Assembly: GCF_022601895.1 (NCBI RefSeq)
Contig: NZ_JAKVIO010000031.1
Location: forward strand, 1-50,695
Source of the DNA: Sphingomonas sp. LaA6.9
GTDB lineage: Bacteria; Pseudomonadota; Alphaproteobacteria; Sphingomonadales; Sphingomonadaceae
Direction: 5' to 3'
Length of the DNA stretch: 50,695 bases
Each line of letters starts with the position of its first letter. The stretch's first letter is position 1. The position numbers and the translations under genes are program-made. The notes below the pieces were generated by a model. It was given only the letters and a program-made list of their open reading frames with translations, did not search any database and was not told where the DNA came from. This document shows positions 7,989-17,110 of this stretch, piece after piece.

Positions 7989-8996
7989 TCACCCGGCGAG
8001 CGCCAGCCCCTCCTCGACCTCGGCCGCGGTGAGCGTACTGAAGTCTCCGGGAATTGCGTGTTTCATGACGCAGGCGCGATGTGCGAAGCGCAGCGCACGC
8101 TCATCGTCCCACCGGCTCGCAAGTCCGAACAACAACGCTGCGGCAAAGGCATCGCCGCCGCCAACGCGGTCGACATAAGGCGTGATTGGACTCAGTGGGA
8201 CATTGACGACATCGTCACGCGTGCTCAGTGACGCGCCCAGTCGCTCTCCTTCACCATCCCGCTCCCTCGTGGTCGCGGCGACCCAGTGCGTTGCCGGCAG
8301 CACCTCGAACAAGTGGCAAGCCGCAGCGGGCGTCGTGACAAGCTGATGCGCCCTGGTTCCGAGAACCAGCCGCGCATCCCAGTCGCTGGCGAAGACGAGC
8401 TTCGCCGATGAGGCGAATTCAAGCAGGAGAGCCGCCGCCAGGTCGTCTCGCCCTTGCCAGAGCAGGGGTCGGAAATTGCAGTCGAAGGAGATGAAGACGC
8501 CGAGCTGCCGCGCGACGATGACCGCCCTGCGCATCGCACGCACGGCCGCGTCGCCAAGCGCTGCCGTGATACCCGACAGGTGCAGCCATTCGGCCCCTGC
8601 AAGCGCGCGCTCCCAGTCGATCCCGTCGACACCATCTGCAAAGGCCGATCCCGAGCGATCGTAGAAAAAGCCACCCTCCCGACCGGCAAGCGGCGATTCG
8701 ATGTAGAATGTCCCCATTCGCCCGGGTCGACGAATGCACGCCCCCGTATCGACGCCATGAAGCGCCAACGTGTCGAGTGCGCGGTCCCCAAGCGCGTTTT
8801 CGGGCAAGACGGTGGCCATCGCCGCAGGCAGGCCGAGTTTCGCCAGCGATATCGCGACATTGGCCTCTGCGCCTGCGACATGCACGCTCATCATCTGCGC
8901 GTCGCGCATCGCCTTTCCGTCGGCCGGCGCAAAGCGCAGCAGCATCTCGCCGAAACAGACGACCCGCGCGTCACCCATTCCCGACAAGCCCGTCAC
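7989..8996 (-). CDS. kdgK: PfkB-family sugar kinase, likely 2-keto-3-deoxygluconate kinase
   Basis: A 335-aa ribokinase/PfkB-family kinase. The N-terminus has the KdgK-like GEMLLRFAP followed by HVAGAEANVAISLAKLG, and the C-terminal signature DRVGGGDAFAAALL contains the catalytic base Asp282. KdgK phosphorylates 2-keto-3-deoxy-D-gluconate to KDPG in the Entner-Doudoroff branch of hexuronate use. It is the last gene of a four-gene minus-strand operon and overlaps the 94-aa gene by 4 nt. The mannonate dehydratase at 27252, whose product is this kinase's expected substrate, supports the call. No KDPG aldolase or uronate isomerase is present. Other sugar specificities in the family cannot be excluded. 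Confidence 0.75.
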   Translation of the reverse strand: MTGLSGMGDARVVCFGEMLLRFAPADGKAMRDAQMMSVHVAGAEANVAISLAKLGLPAAMATVLPENALGDRALDTLALHGVDTGACIRRPGRMGTFYIESPLAGREGGFFYDRSGSAFADGVDGIDWERALAGAEWLHLSGITAALGDAAVRAMRRAVIVARQLGVFISFDCNFRPLLWQGRDDLAAALLLEFASSAKLVFASDWDARLVLGTRAHQLVTTPAAACHLFEVLPATHWVAATTRERDGEGERLGASLSTRDDVVNVPLSPITPYVDRVGGGDAFAAALLFGLASRWDDERALRFAHRACVMKHAIPGDFSTLTAAEVEEGLALAG

Positions 8997-9277
8997 CAGG
9001 GCTTGTTGAGGCCGGTCCGGCGGCGGCGTTCCGCCCAGCTGTCGCCGGCCACCTGGCTCCGCCCCGCGGATACCGCGAAGGGCAGCGTCAGAACGAACAG
9101 CCAGACCGACGGGCTGGTGAGCAGCGCGCCAATCGCCTTGAGCGCATCACGCGGCGTGACCGTCACCCTGGTGGCAATGGTGCTCTCCGAGCTGCTCTCG
9201 ATCACCAGGTTGCGCCCCGCACGGGCGATACGGCCGATCCCGAAATCGATATCGGCAAGCGAACTGACGACGCGCAT
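8993..9277 (-). CDS. Unknown 94-aa single-TM protein
   Basis: A small protein starting MRVVSSLADIDFGIGRIARA, with one hydrophobic segment at about residues 49-71 (IGALLTSPSVWLFVLTLPFA) and a short basic tail RRRRTGLNKPW. I recognise no family. It sits 22 nt after the nitrilase-like gene and overlaps the kinase gene by 4 nt, so it is certainly in the operon. A role as a membrane tether or small accessory subunit is possible but unproven. Confidence 0.65.
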   Translation of the reverse strand: MRVVSSLADIDFGIGRIARAGRNLVIESSSESTIATRVTVTPRDALKAIGALLTSPSVWLFVLTLPFAVSAGRSQVAGDSWAERRRRTGLNKPW

Positions 9278-9299
9278 CCCTTCTGTCTCCCCCGCTCGC

Positions 9300-10454
9300 T
9301 CAGCGCTTCAGCGTGCCGATGGCCTGAGCGGCCTTGACGCGACGCTCGTGCTGATTGGCCATGTCATCGACGGTCATGCCGGCAGGCGGCGTGAACTGGC
9401 CGCGGCCATAGAGGTCGCGGAACACTTCCTTCACCGGACCCATCTTGTCGGCAAGCGTGCGCGGCGGACGACCGCTCGGGAACTGGTTGGCCGGATAGAT
9501 GGGGTTCTCATAGATCTGGCGGAAACCTTCGGTGCGCACATCGACCCAGGTGTTGTGGTTGCAGCGTGAGCGATGTTCGCGCAGCGACTCTATATCGACC
9601 GTGACGCCCAGCACCTGTTCCTGGGGATAGGGCGCATGACGCAGGACCATGCCCGTATAGTCGATGGCAAAGCTGCCACCCGGGCAGAATGCCTTGGGAT
9701 AGAAATCATAGTCGACCGTGCCCCAGTTGGAGCCGAGCACATAGGCCATGTTGTCGTGCGCGCGCGTCCGGCGTGTGAACATCCAGAAATCCCAGGGCTG
9801 CGAAACGCCTTCGACTTCCTGGAGCGCAACCGGGTGGCAGATCACCTCGGCACCATTATAGCCGAGCGCGCGCGAAACCTCGGGCGTGCAGCCGTCATGG
9901 CAGGTCATCGTTCCGAGCTTGCCGATTTCGGTATCGACGACGGGGAACAGCGTCTTGATGTCCCCGCCAAAAGCCGCGCAATATTCGTCAAAGATATCGT
10001 GCGGGCTGGTTCCGAGACCAATCGAGGCCGGGATATGCCACTTGTGATATTTGAGCACGATTTCACCGGTCGGGCCGATGATGAAGGCGGTGTTGAACCA
10101 GCGATCGGGAAACTCGGGCAGCTTTTCGATAACGCCGCCACCCGCAATGTAGATTCCGTATTCGCGCGCCTTGTCGCCGAGCCGCTGCATCTCGGGACCG
10201 TCGAGCGTGATCGCCTTCTTCATGAAGCTGTCGATGCCGTGCTCGCCCTTGCCGGGGGTAGTCACGCCCTGCATGAAATATTCGGGAAAGACCGCGAGCT
10301 TTGCGGGTAGTTCCCAGAAATAGCCCACGCCGAAATCGATCATGTTGAGCGCACGATCGAGGTTCTTCGTGATGCCATCCCGGTCCTCGGCCACATGAAC
10401 ATGCGGCTGCATCACCAGCGCTGTATATTTGTCGATCTTCTTGGCAGCGGTCAT
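9300..10454 (-). CDS. Nitrilase-superfamily amidohydrolase, aliphatic-amidase-like
   Basis: A 384-aa carbon-nitrogen hydrolase. The catalytic triad is visible as Glu58 (VFPEYFMQG), Lys138 (KYHKWHIP) and Cys185 (TMTCHDGCTPEVSR). The CHDG...PEVSR stretch resembles the CDDGNYPE of aliphatic amidases and formamidases more than true nitrilases, and the protein is longer than typical members (about 340 aa). ATG 10454 is chosen for its AGGAAAGGA site; a GTG at 10481 that overlaps the upstream stop is the alternative. The likely reaction is hydrolysis of an amide to acid plus ammonia. Its partner is the FAD oxidoreductase immediately upstream. Hydrolysis of indole-3-acetamide or a similar arylacetamide would suit the neighbourhood but is speculation. 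Confidence 0.8.
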   Translation of the reverse strand: MTAAKKIDKYTALVMQPHVHVAEDRDGITKNLDRALNMIDFGVGYFWELPAKLAVFPEYFMQGVTTPGKGEHGIDSFMKKAITLDGPEMQRLGDKAREYGIYIAGGGVIEKLPEFPDRWFNTAFIIGPTGEIVLKYHKWHIPASIGLGTSPHDIFDEYCAAFGGDIKTLFPVVDTEIGKLGTMTCHDGCTPEVSRALGYNGAEVICHPVALQEVEGVSQPWDFWMFTRRTRAHDNMAYVLGSNWGTVDYDFYPKAFCPGGSFAIDYTGMVLRHAPYPQEQVLGVTVDIESLREHRSRCNHNTWVDVRTEGFRQIYENPIYPANQFPSGRPPRTLADKMGPVKEVFRDLYGRGQFTPPAGMTVDDMANQHERRVKAAQAIGTLKR

Positions 10455-10477
10455 CGCTTGGTCCTTTCCTGAAATTC

Positions 10478-12052
10478 TCACCAGAAATCGGCGGGTTCGA
10501 TGCCCATGTCGTCGAGCATCACGCGCGCCGTGATTGTGCCTGCGGCCGAGATGCCCCCGCCGGGATGGCAGTGTGGCCCGGTCATGTAGAGATCGCGCAC
10601 CGGAGACCGGTAATGCGCATAGCCGGGAAACGGCCGGAAGGGTCCGAGTTGCGCGGCGATGCGCTCGCCGCCATTTGTCGTCCCATCAACGAAGCTCGGG
10701 TTCGCCTCCTCGAGCGTGTGACGCTGCTGGACATACATGCCGAGAATCGTCTTCTCGTTGATGTTGGGCGCATATTGCTGGAGCTTGGGGATCAGTACGT
10801 TGCGCGCATAATCCTCGCCGATATCGGCCCAGGTCTGCCCGTCGGCCAGCCAGTTGGAGACATAGGTGTCGACGATCAGCGTGTGCTTGCCCTCAGGCGC
10901 GCGCGTGGGGTCGAGCTTGGTCCAGCAGGCCGACCAGAGAAAGGGGTCGCTGGGCGGCTTGCCCGTCGCGAGCTCGGCATAGAAGTTGATCATCTGCTCC
11001 ATGGAATCGACGATCCGGTGGAAGGGGCAGGCGCTCATGTCGGTGCCGTTCAGGAACTTCGGTGCCTCGGAGAGCGCAAGCTGCGCGCGGCAGATGCTGA
11101 TCTTGCCGAAGGAGAAGCTCTTCACCATCGATGTGAAGCCGGGATCGAGATGCTCCTCACCCACGAACTTGAGGAACGTTTGCTTCGGCTCGAGCGCTGA
11201 AACGACAGCGCGGCGGGCACGGATCACTTCGCCGCTTTCAAGCCGGACACCGACTGCGCGACCGTCCTCGATGACGAAGCCAGCGATCGGCGCTTCGCGC
11301 CGGACCGTTCCGCCCTTGGCTTCCACATAGCGCGCCATCGCGTTGGGCAGCTCCATGCTGCCGCCCTCGGGGATCGCCTGTCCGTAATAGTGGATGGCCG
11401 GGATCATGATGTAGAAGGACTGCCCCGCGCCTTCCTGGTCGGGCAGGATCTGTGGTGCGAGTGCCCAGTTGAGCATAACTGCCTTCACGAAATCATTCTC
11501 GAAATTCGTCTCCACCCAGGCGCGGGCGGACATCGAGAATTCGCGCAGGCGACGCAGGCCGGTTTCGCTGGTTTCGAGCGCACTCGCGAGCGCCGAGGGG
11601 GGCGAAGGCGGCGAGAAGAAGGCCTTGATGAAGCCCTCGCGCACCTGTTCGAAATCCGAATAAACCGCGCGGTAGCGGTCCGCGTCCTTCTGCGAATAGG
11701 CCGCGATCGACGCACAGGTCTTGTCGATCGACTTGTAGATGACGATGCCCGGGCCGCCACCGCTGTCGGGGTGACCGGTAATATGATCGGCGGGCTCGAT
11801 ATATTTGAGGCCCATCTGTTCGAGCTCGGGCCGGATCTCCTGGAAGTCCGGGTTGCACTGGATCCACACATGCGACGATCCGTAGAGATCGTGCTTGAAG
11901 CCGGGCAGCGTCACCTCGCGCGTCACCGCGCCGCCTCCGACCCATGGGTTGCGCTCGACGACGCAGACCGAAAGCCCCTTGCGCACGAGCGTCGCGGCGC
12001 AGGCAAGCCCGTTTACGCCGCCACCTGCGACCACAATATCGAAATCAGCCAT
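10478..12052 (-). CDS. Phytoene-desaturase-like FAD oxidoreductase
   Basis: A 524-aa flavoprotein of the CrtI/PYROXD2-like NAD(P)-binding amine-oxidase superfamily. The FAD-binding motif is VVAGGGVNGLACAATLVRKG near residues 6-25, followed by VVERNPWVGG, and the C-terminal HCHPGGGISAAGTITARVML holds the second FAD contact. There is no membrane segment or signal peptide. No other carotenoid gene is nearby, so carotenoid desaturation is unlikely. It heads the operon with the nitrilase-like amidase, suggesting it oxidises a substrate that is then hydrolysed as an amide; this is inference. Its promoter lies in the 177-base region shared with the divergent SDR gene. Confidence 0.8.
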   Translation of the reverse strand: MADFDIVVAGGGVNGLACAATLVRKGLSVCVVERNPWVGGGAVTREVTLPGFKHDLYGSSHVWIQCNPDFQEIRPELEQMGLKYIEPADHITGHPDSGGGPGIVIYKSIDKTCASIAAYSQKDADRYRAVYSDFEQVREGFIKAFFSPPSPPSALASALETSETGLRRLREFSMSARAWVETNFENDFVKAVMLNWALAPQILPDQEGAGQSFYIMIPAIHYYGQAIPEGGSMELPNAMARYVEAKGGTVRREAPIAGFVIEDGRAVGVRLESGEVIRARRAVVSALEPKQTFLKFVGEEHLDPGFTSMVKSFSFGKISICRAQLALSEAPKFLNGTDMSACPFHRIVDSMEQMINFYAELATGKPPSDPFLWSACWTKLDPTRAPEGKHTLIVDTYVSNWLADGQTWADIGEDYARNVLIPKLQQYAPNINEKTILGMYVQQRHTLEEANPSFVDGTTNGGERIAAQLGPFRPFPGYAHYRSPVRDLYMTGPHCHPGGGISAAGTITARVMLDDMGIEPADFW

Positions 12053-12229
12053 TGAACCACGCCTCGATGTGCTTCGGCACGTTGCCGGAATTTGGATCGA
12101 AGCTAGAGGCTGCAGGGTGATGTGAGAAATTAGCGTCGCTCAGGTATCGGATTAGCTTTTTTGTGATCCGGGATTTGCACCGCCGCCCTATGATCCACGG
12201 CAATGACAATTGGAGTGAGGTTTGCCGCG
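12053..12229. promoter_or_regulatory. Divergent promoter region
   Basis: The 177 bases between the start codons of the FAD oxidoreductase (minus) and the SDR (plus) must hold promoters for both operons. The centre (12125-12170) is A/T-richer and includes a run of six T. I could not identify a specific operator. No regulator gene lies next to it. Confidence 0.5.
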
Positions 12230-12949
12230 ATGCGTACGGTCCTGATCAGCGGTGCATCGCGGGGCCTGGGGGCTGCCCTCGCTGAAGCCTTTTCCGAGGA
12301 CGGCGACCAGGTCTTTGCAGGCGAGCGCAACCCGTCCGGTCCCTCTCAAATGCCGCTCAACGTCCGCTCGCTCGCGAGTGTCGACGACGCGGTCCGCACC
12401 GTTGTGCGCAGCGCAGGCGGGATCGATATCCTCATCAACAATGCCGGGACGCATCTCGCAGGGCCCCTTGCTTCACTCGACCAGGATCGTTTCAAGGAAA
12501 CGCTTGACGTCAACCTGCTCGGCGCGTGGCGGTTAACAAAGGCAGCACTTCCCCATATGCGGTCTGGCGGAACGATCGCCATGATCTCCTCGCTCTCCGG
12601 TCTCGTCGGTCTGCCCGAGGACGGCGCCTATGCGGCGAGCAAGTTCGCGCTCGAGGGCATGAGCCAGAGCCTCGCGGCCGAAGTCGCGCCGCTTGGCATC
12701 CGCGTGCTGATCTTCGAGCCCGGGCGCATCGCGACGGGTTTTGCGGGCGCGAATGACGGCGCCGATCCGGCCGCTGTCGCGCGGCAGATCGTATCGATCA
12801 TCGACGATGAGAATGCGCCCTTCCGCAATCCGCTGTGCGAAACAGGGCGCACGCTGTTCGAGACCGTCGGCATCGACAATGGTGCGCGCACCGAAGACCT
12901 CGTCAGGCAGGTCACCGGCAAGGACTGGCGATGGCAGGGGCATTGCTGA
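12230..12949 (+). CDS. SDR family oxidoreductase
   Basis: A 239-aa short-chain dehydrogenase. Motifs are SGASRGLGAALAEAF (NAD(P) binding), NNAGTHLAGPL, SSLSG and the active-site YAASKFALEGMSQSL, followed by FEPGRIATGF. The region after the glycine motif is short, so it is a slim 'classical' SDR. ATG 12230 gives the normal N-terminus (MRTVLISGAS) and has GAGG upstream; ATG 12203 is nine codons longer. It begins the plus-strand cluster that leads to the iac-like operon and probably oxidises or reduces an intermediate there. The substrate cannot be told from sequence. Confidence 0.8.
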   Translation: MRTVLISGASRGLGAALAEAFSEDGDQVFAGERNPSGPSQMPLNVRSLASVDDAVRTVVRSAGGIDILINNAGTHLAGPLASLDQDRFKETLDVNLLGAWRLTKAALPHMRSGGTIAMISSLSGLVGLPEDGAYAASKFALEGMSQSLAAEVAPLGIRVLIFEPGRIATGFAGANDGADPAAVARQIVSIIDDENAPFRNPLCETGRTLFETVGIDNGARTEDLVRQVTGKDWRWQGHC

Positions 12950-12995
12950 GCCGAATTCAATGGGCCGGTGGCTCGACTGAGGGGAATGGAAATCG

Positions 12996-14120
12996 ATGAT
13001 CGCGCCCGACAATTTTGCAGCGCTGCTGGCCATCGTGTTCGGCCTCGCCTGGCTCGGCTTCTGGAGCGAACGCAATCGCATCGCGCGCAAGCTGCCAGGG
13101 GTCGTGTGGATCCTTGCCGGCGCGGCGCTGCTCTCCAACCTCAGGGTCATTCCGCACAACTCGCCCCTTTATGATTTCATCGGCGGCTATGTGATGCCGA
13201 TCGCCATTCCGCTGCTTCTCTACAAGGCGACGTTCGCGAAGATCCTGGGCGAAAGCGGACGCGTCCTCCCGCTGTTCTTCATCGGCGCGGTCGGGGTCTG
13301 CGCGGGCGCCATCATCGGGTGCCAGCTGCTCGATCTCGGGCAATTCGGACCGCATATCGCCGCGACCTATGCGGCGGCGTGGATTGGCGGGATGACCGAC
13401 ATGGTCGCGATGGCCGAGATCACGAACCTTCCTGCCGACACATTCGCAGTGGCCGTGAGCGCAAGCGCGCCCGTGAGCGTGATCGGGCTGATGATCCTCG
13501 TATCATTGCCCAACATGGCCTTTGTCCGCAGACGGATCCCGTCACCGATCATCGATGCCCAATCGGGCGATACCCAGGCCACCGATGACGGCGTCGTGGC
13601 ACAACTCAACCTAGCGCATATGGCGGGTGCGCTCGCCCTGAGCGCGGCGATCTGCTGGGCCGGGAACTGGCTGGCCGCGACCGCGGGCCACCATAATTAC
13701 GGCCTGTTCGTCATCACGTTGATCACGGTGCTCATTGCAAACGTCTTTCCCGGTCCGATGCGCGCGCTGAAAGGCGATTTCGAACTGGGCATGTTCGCAA
13801 TGTACCTGTTCTTCGCGGTGATCGGTGCGGGAACCGATGTGACGGCGTTCCTTACCTCGGCGCCCGTCTACTTCGTCTTCGGACTGATCATCATCCTCGT
13901 CCATATCGCGATCGTGCTGCTCGCGACCCGGCTGCTGAAATCCGATCTGGCCGAGGGGATTATCGGCTCTGGCGCAAACATCGTCGGTGCCGCTGCCGCC
14001 GCCGGCATCGCGACCTCGAAGGAGTGGAAATCGCTTGTCACGCCGGCGATCGCCACAGGCATGCTGGGCAAGGCCATCGCCAATTTCTTCGGGGTGGCGG
14101 TATTCCGGCTTCTCTCCTGA
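12996..14120 (+). CDS. DUF819 integral membrane protein, possible transporter
   Basis: A 374-aa polytopic membrane protein with roughly ten hydrophobic segments, matching the DUF819 (YjcL-like) family. Characteristic parts are YVMPIAIPLLLYKA, ATYAAAWIGGMTDMVAMAE and, near the C-terminus, GSGANIVGAAAAAGIATSKE. The family resembles bile-acid/sodium symporter and related carriers but has no settled substrate. It lies 46 nt after the SDR, so the two are probably one transcript. In this setting uptake of an aromatic acid or efflux of an intermediate is a fair guess, not shown. About 690 bases separate it from the amidase. Confidence 0.8.
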   Translation: MIAPDNFAALLAIVFGLAWLGFWSERNRIARKLPGVVWILAGAALLSNLRVIPHNSPLYDFIGGYVMPIAIPLLLYKATFAKILGESGRVLPLFFIGAVGVCAGAIIGCQLLDLGQFGPHIAATYAAAWIGGMTDMVAMAEITNLPADTFAVAVSASAPVSVIGLMILVSLPNMAFVRRRIPSPIIDAQSGDTQATDDGVVAQLNLAHMAGALALSAAICWAGNWLAATAGHHNYGLFVITLITVLIANVFPGPMRALKGDFELGMFAMYLFFAVIGAGTDVTAFLTSAPVYFVFGLIIILVHIAIVLLATRLLKSDLAEGIIGSGANIVGAAAAAGIATSKEWKSLVTPAIATGMLGKAIANFFGVAVFRLLS

Positions 14121-14811
14121 GACGCTGGCCCTCCCGCCCCTGCGCTGCCAATGGCCAGCCCAGCTAGGTCGTGGCACCGGCGCTCCTCCTCGCTCGCCAC
14201 GCCCGTGACCGGTTCCGCTGGGATCGTCCTTGCGCGTCACAAGGTCCGGCCCTGCTCTTGACCATGTTCCATTCGTGACCGGCCACAATCGCCGGTGACG
14301 CGTTCGATTGCGCGCATCGTCAGCGTCGTCACGAGCCAGCCAATGCGGGGCCTTGGATGCCCGGAGGCGTTCAGGCGCGCGCCGGATTAGCGCTGCTCAT
14401 AGCTGATGTGAGGAGCATTTGATTGTGGCGCTCAATGGGGTCTCGCTAGGCTCCACGGACCAAGCAGATGCGCGACCCGGCCAAGGGGCCGCCGTCCGAT
14501 GCCGAAAGTGGATCCGAAATGAAGCGTCATGCCAGATTGCTGCTGGACGCCGCACTGCTGCGGGCATCGATCCCGGCGTTTGCCGAGCTCAAAGCGCCTG
14601 GCGGCGTACGCCTCATGACTTCTCGCGACATGGACAACGACCAGATTGGCTCCGTCCATGCGGGTCAGACCCGGATCGCGGAAGCGATCGGCTCAACTGC
14701 GCTACACTCTGCGAAAGACCGTGCGGTTGACCGGGCGGGGTTCGAACGCTCCGTCCATTCCATCCCTGCCCTGCAGTCGCCGCTTGCTCCCGCTCTCTCG
14801 GCAGCAGCGCA
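14121..14811. other. Long gap before the iac-like operon
   Basis: This 691-base stretch has no gene I can name. A plus-strand frame (14468-14815) includes HARLLLDAALLRASIPAFAE and QTRIAEAIGSTALHSAKD, which look partly coding, but its start and end do not. In other iac clusters a MarR regulator (iacR) is found near the operon; I could not find a winged-helix motif here. It must contain the promoter and any operator for the amidase-iacA-E operon. A decayed gene is possible. Confidence 0.4.
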
Positions 14812-15948
14812 GTGACATCGTCGCCCTGCCATCGCGGAATTTTCATATCCGGTGGTTCTGCCGGCGGCACAATGCGCGTCGCGCTCAAGGACACGATCGA
14901 CGTCGCGGGTGAAGTCACCACCGCCGCATGCCGTGCGCTGGCGGGACGGCCAGCGGCCGAACGCGATGCCGAGATTGTCTCGCGGCTCCGCAATGCCGGA
15001 TGCACCATCACCGGCCGCACCAACATGCACGAACTCGCTTTCGGCGTGACCGGTCTCAACGTCTGGACGGGCACGCCCGTCAATCCCTTCTATCCCGCGC
15101 TCGCACCGGGTGGCTCTTCCAGCGGTTCGGCAGCCGCGATCGCCGCCGGCCTTGCCGACTTCGCCATCGGAACCGACACGGGCGGTTCGATCCGCGTGCC
15201 GGCCGCCTGCTGCGGCATTGTCGGCCTGAAACCCACATTCGGGCGTGTCAGCCGCGCTGGCGTCATTCCCGCGCGGAGCTCGCTCGATTGCGTCGGTGCT
15301 TTCGCGCGCGACGTGGCAGGGCTCCAGCAGGCCATGGCCATAATCGCGCCCGAATGGGCAGAGGCCCCGGCCTCATTCTCCGCGCGCATCGGCTTTATCG
15401 GCACGTCCGCAGATTCCGACATTGTTCGCGGTACACGCCAGGCCATCGAGAGTGGCTTTGCAACGACCGATGTCTGGCTTGAGGAACTGGAACTTGCGCA
15501 GCGCGCGGGCCTCAGCATCATCGGCCGCGAATGCTGGGAGGCCTTTGGCGCCCTGACCGGATCCGGGCTGGTCGGCCGCGACGTCCATGATCGCCTGCTT
15601 GCAGCATCGAGGATCACCGATGATGAACTGGTCGAGGCCGAGGCCGTCCGCGCGCGCTTCACGGCCGCTGTCGATGCGCTCCTGCAGCAATTTGACGCCC
15701 TTGTGCTGCCGACCCTGCCCTGTCGGCCGCCGTCACTGCTCGCCGCGGCTGACCTGATGGCGGCCATCCCGATTACCGCCCATTGTCGCCCGTTCAACCT
15801 GTCGGGCCACCCGGCCATCGCGCTGCCAGTTGGCGAGACCGACGGTTTCCCACTCTCGCTCCAGCTCGTCGGGCGCAAGGGCGAAGACGAAGCGCTGTGC
15901 GCTCTGGCGCGGCGCGTGCCGCTGTTTATCAAAGGAGAAACGCAGTGA
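14812..15948 (+). CDS. iacH: Amidase signature enzyme, IacH-like
   Basis: A 378-aa amidase-signature hydrolase with the Ser-cisSer-Lys triad: Lys26 (ALKDTIDV), the Ser cluster 102-104 (PGGSSSGSAAA) and nucleophile Ser126 (GTDTGGSIRVP). IacH-type sequences share KTNMHELAFGVTGLN-W-TGTPVNP, here RTNMHELAFGVTGLNVWTG. Its role in IAA clusters is not settled; hydrolysis of amide conjugates or of an amide intermediate is likely. The GTG at 14812 has no strong ribosome site, and the reading frame is open back to 14731, so the N-terminus is uncertain. Its stop overlaps the iacA start by 4 nt, so they are coupled. Confidence 0.8.
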   Translation: MTSSPCHRGIFISGGSAGGTMRVALKDTIDVAGEVTTAACRALAGRPAAERDAEIVSRLRNAGCTITGRTNMHELAFGVTGLNVWTGTPVNPFYPALAPGGSSSGSAAAIAAGLADFAIGTDTGGSIRVPAACCGIVGLKPTFGRVSRAGVIPARSSLDCVGAFARDVAGLQQAMAIIAPEWAEAPASFSARIGFIGTSADSDIVRGTRQAIESGFATTDVWLEELELAQRAGLSIIGRECWEAFGALTGSGLVGRDVHDRLLAASRITDDELVEAEAVRARFTAAVDALLQQFDALVLPTLPCRPPSLLAAADLMAAIPITAHCRPFNLSGHPAIALPVGETDGFPLSLQLVGRKGEDEALCALARRVPLFIKGETQ

Positions 15949-17087
15949 CTGCGACCCAGATCACCGGGCTTGCCAGCCCTGCCCTTCAGCCGATGCTCGA
16001 CGATATCCGTCAGCGCCGCAAGGACCTCCACGCGCTCGGTCATATTCCGCAGGACATTGTCGCAAGATTCCAGGAAATCGGACTGTACCGCGCCTTCGTG
16101 CCCACGCAGTTCGGTGGCGGTGACATGTCGCCTGCCGAGTTTCTCCGCATCATCGAGATCATCTCGGCTGCCGATGGCTCTGCGGGCTGGGTGGCGAGCT
16201 TCGGCTTTGCGAGCAAATATCTCTCCTCGCTGCCGGCCGCGACCCTGGCGGAACTGTACCGCGAGAGCCCCGATGTCGTCTTCGCAGGCGCCGTCTTTCC
16301 GCCGCAGGCCGCAATTGCCGAACCGGGCGGCTACCGCGTCAAGGGTCGCTGGGGCTTCGGTTCGGGTTGCATGGGGGCTTCGCTTATCGGTGTCGGCATC
16401 AAGATCGAAGGCGAAAACGGGAGCCTGCCGCGCATGGCCGTGATGCCGCGCGACCAGGTCATGATCGAGGAAAACTGGGATACGATCGGCATGTTCGCGA
16501 CGGGCAGCCACGACCTGGTCGTCGACGACGTCCTTGTGCCCGAGGAGTATATACTCATCCGCGGCGCGGCACCCTCGATCGATACCGCCGCCTATCGCTA
16601 TCCGACAATGGCCATGGCCACGCAGGTACTGGCGATCGTCGGTGCAGGTGTCGCCCGCGAGGCGATCGACGAGGTGGTGAGGCTCGCCACGCGCAAGACC
16701 TCGATCACCGGGGCACCCTCTATGGCGGACCGGCCGGGCTGCCAGATCGCGCTTGCACAGATGGAGGCGCGGCTGTGCGCCGCGCGCGCTTGGTTCTACG
16801 AGGAAACGGAAGCCATGTGGAGCCGGGTCTGCGAAGGGCGCGAAGTCACGCCCGCCGATATCGCCAGGCTGCGCATCGCGTCGACCCATATCGCCAAGAC
16901 CGGGGCCGATGTGACGCGCCGCGCCTTCGAAATGGCCGGCACGACGGGCATCTTCAACAGCCATCCGCTTTCGCGCCTGCTGCTCGACGCGCTCGTCGTG
17001 GCCCAGCACGCCTTCATGAATGACGCCACCTGGCAATCCGGCGGCGCCGTGCTGCTCGGGAAGACCCCGCCGCCTGGATATCTCTGA
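15945..17087 (+). CDS. iacA: Acyl-CoA-dehydrogenase-like flavin monooxygenase, IacA-like
   Basis: A 380-aa class D flavin-dependent monooxygenase with the acyl-CoA dehydrogenase fold, like HsaA, HpaB-type and IacA enzymes. It uses reduced flavin supplied by a separate reductase. Visible segments: helical N-domain with IPQDIVARFQEIGLYRAFVP, mid-domain ADGSAGWVASFG, beta-domain GGYRVKGRWGFGSGC, and C-terminal helices. In IAA degraders IacA performs the first hydroxylation of the indole ring. GTG 15945 has an AAAGGAG site seven bases upstream and overlaps the amidase stop (GTGA), so the longer open frame before it is discarded. The partner reductase is probably the gene at 23151. Confidence 0.85.
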   Translation: MTATQITGLASPALQPMLDDIRQRRKDLHALGHIPQDIVARFQEIGLYRAFVPTQFGGGDMSPAEFLRIIEIISAADGSAGWVASFGFASKYLSSLPAATLAELYRESPDVVFAGAVFPPQAAIAEPGGYRVKGRWGFGSGCMGASLIGVGIKIEGENGSLPRMAVMPRDQVMIEENWDTIGMFATGSHDLVVDDVLVPEEYILIRGAAPSIDTAAYRYPTMAMATQVLAIVGAGVAREAIDEVVRLATRKTSITGAPSMADRPGCQIALAQMEARLCAARAWFYEETEAMWSRVCEGREVTPADIARLRIASTHIAKTGADVTRRAFEMAGTTGIFNSHPLSRLLLDALVVAQHAFMNDATWQSGGAVLLGKTPPPGYL

Positions 17088-17110
17088 TCTGCAATCGAAG
17101 GATCTGAACG

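Noticed and set aside
10478-12052. Carotenoid desaturase (crtI)
   Set aside because: No crtB, crtE or crtY nearby; coupled to an amidase gene instead.
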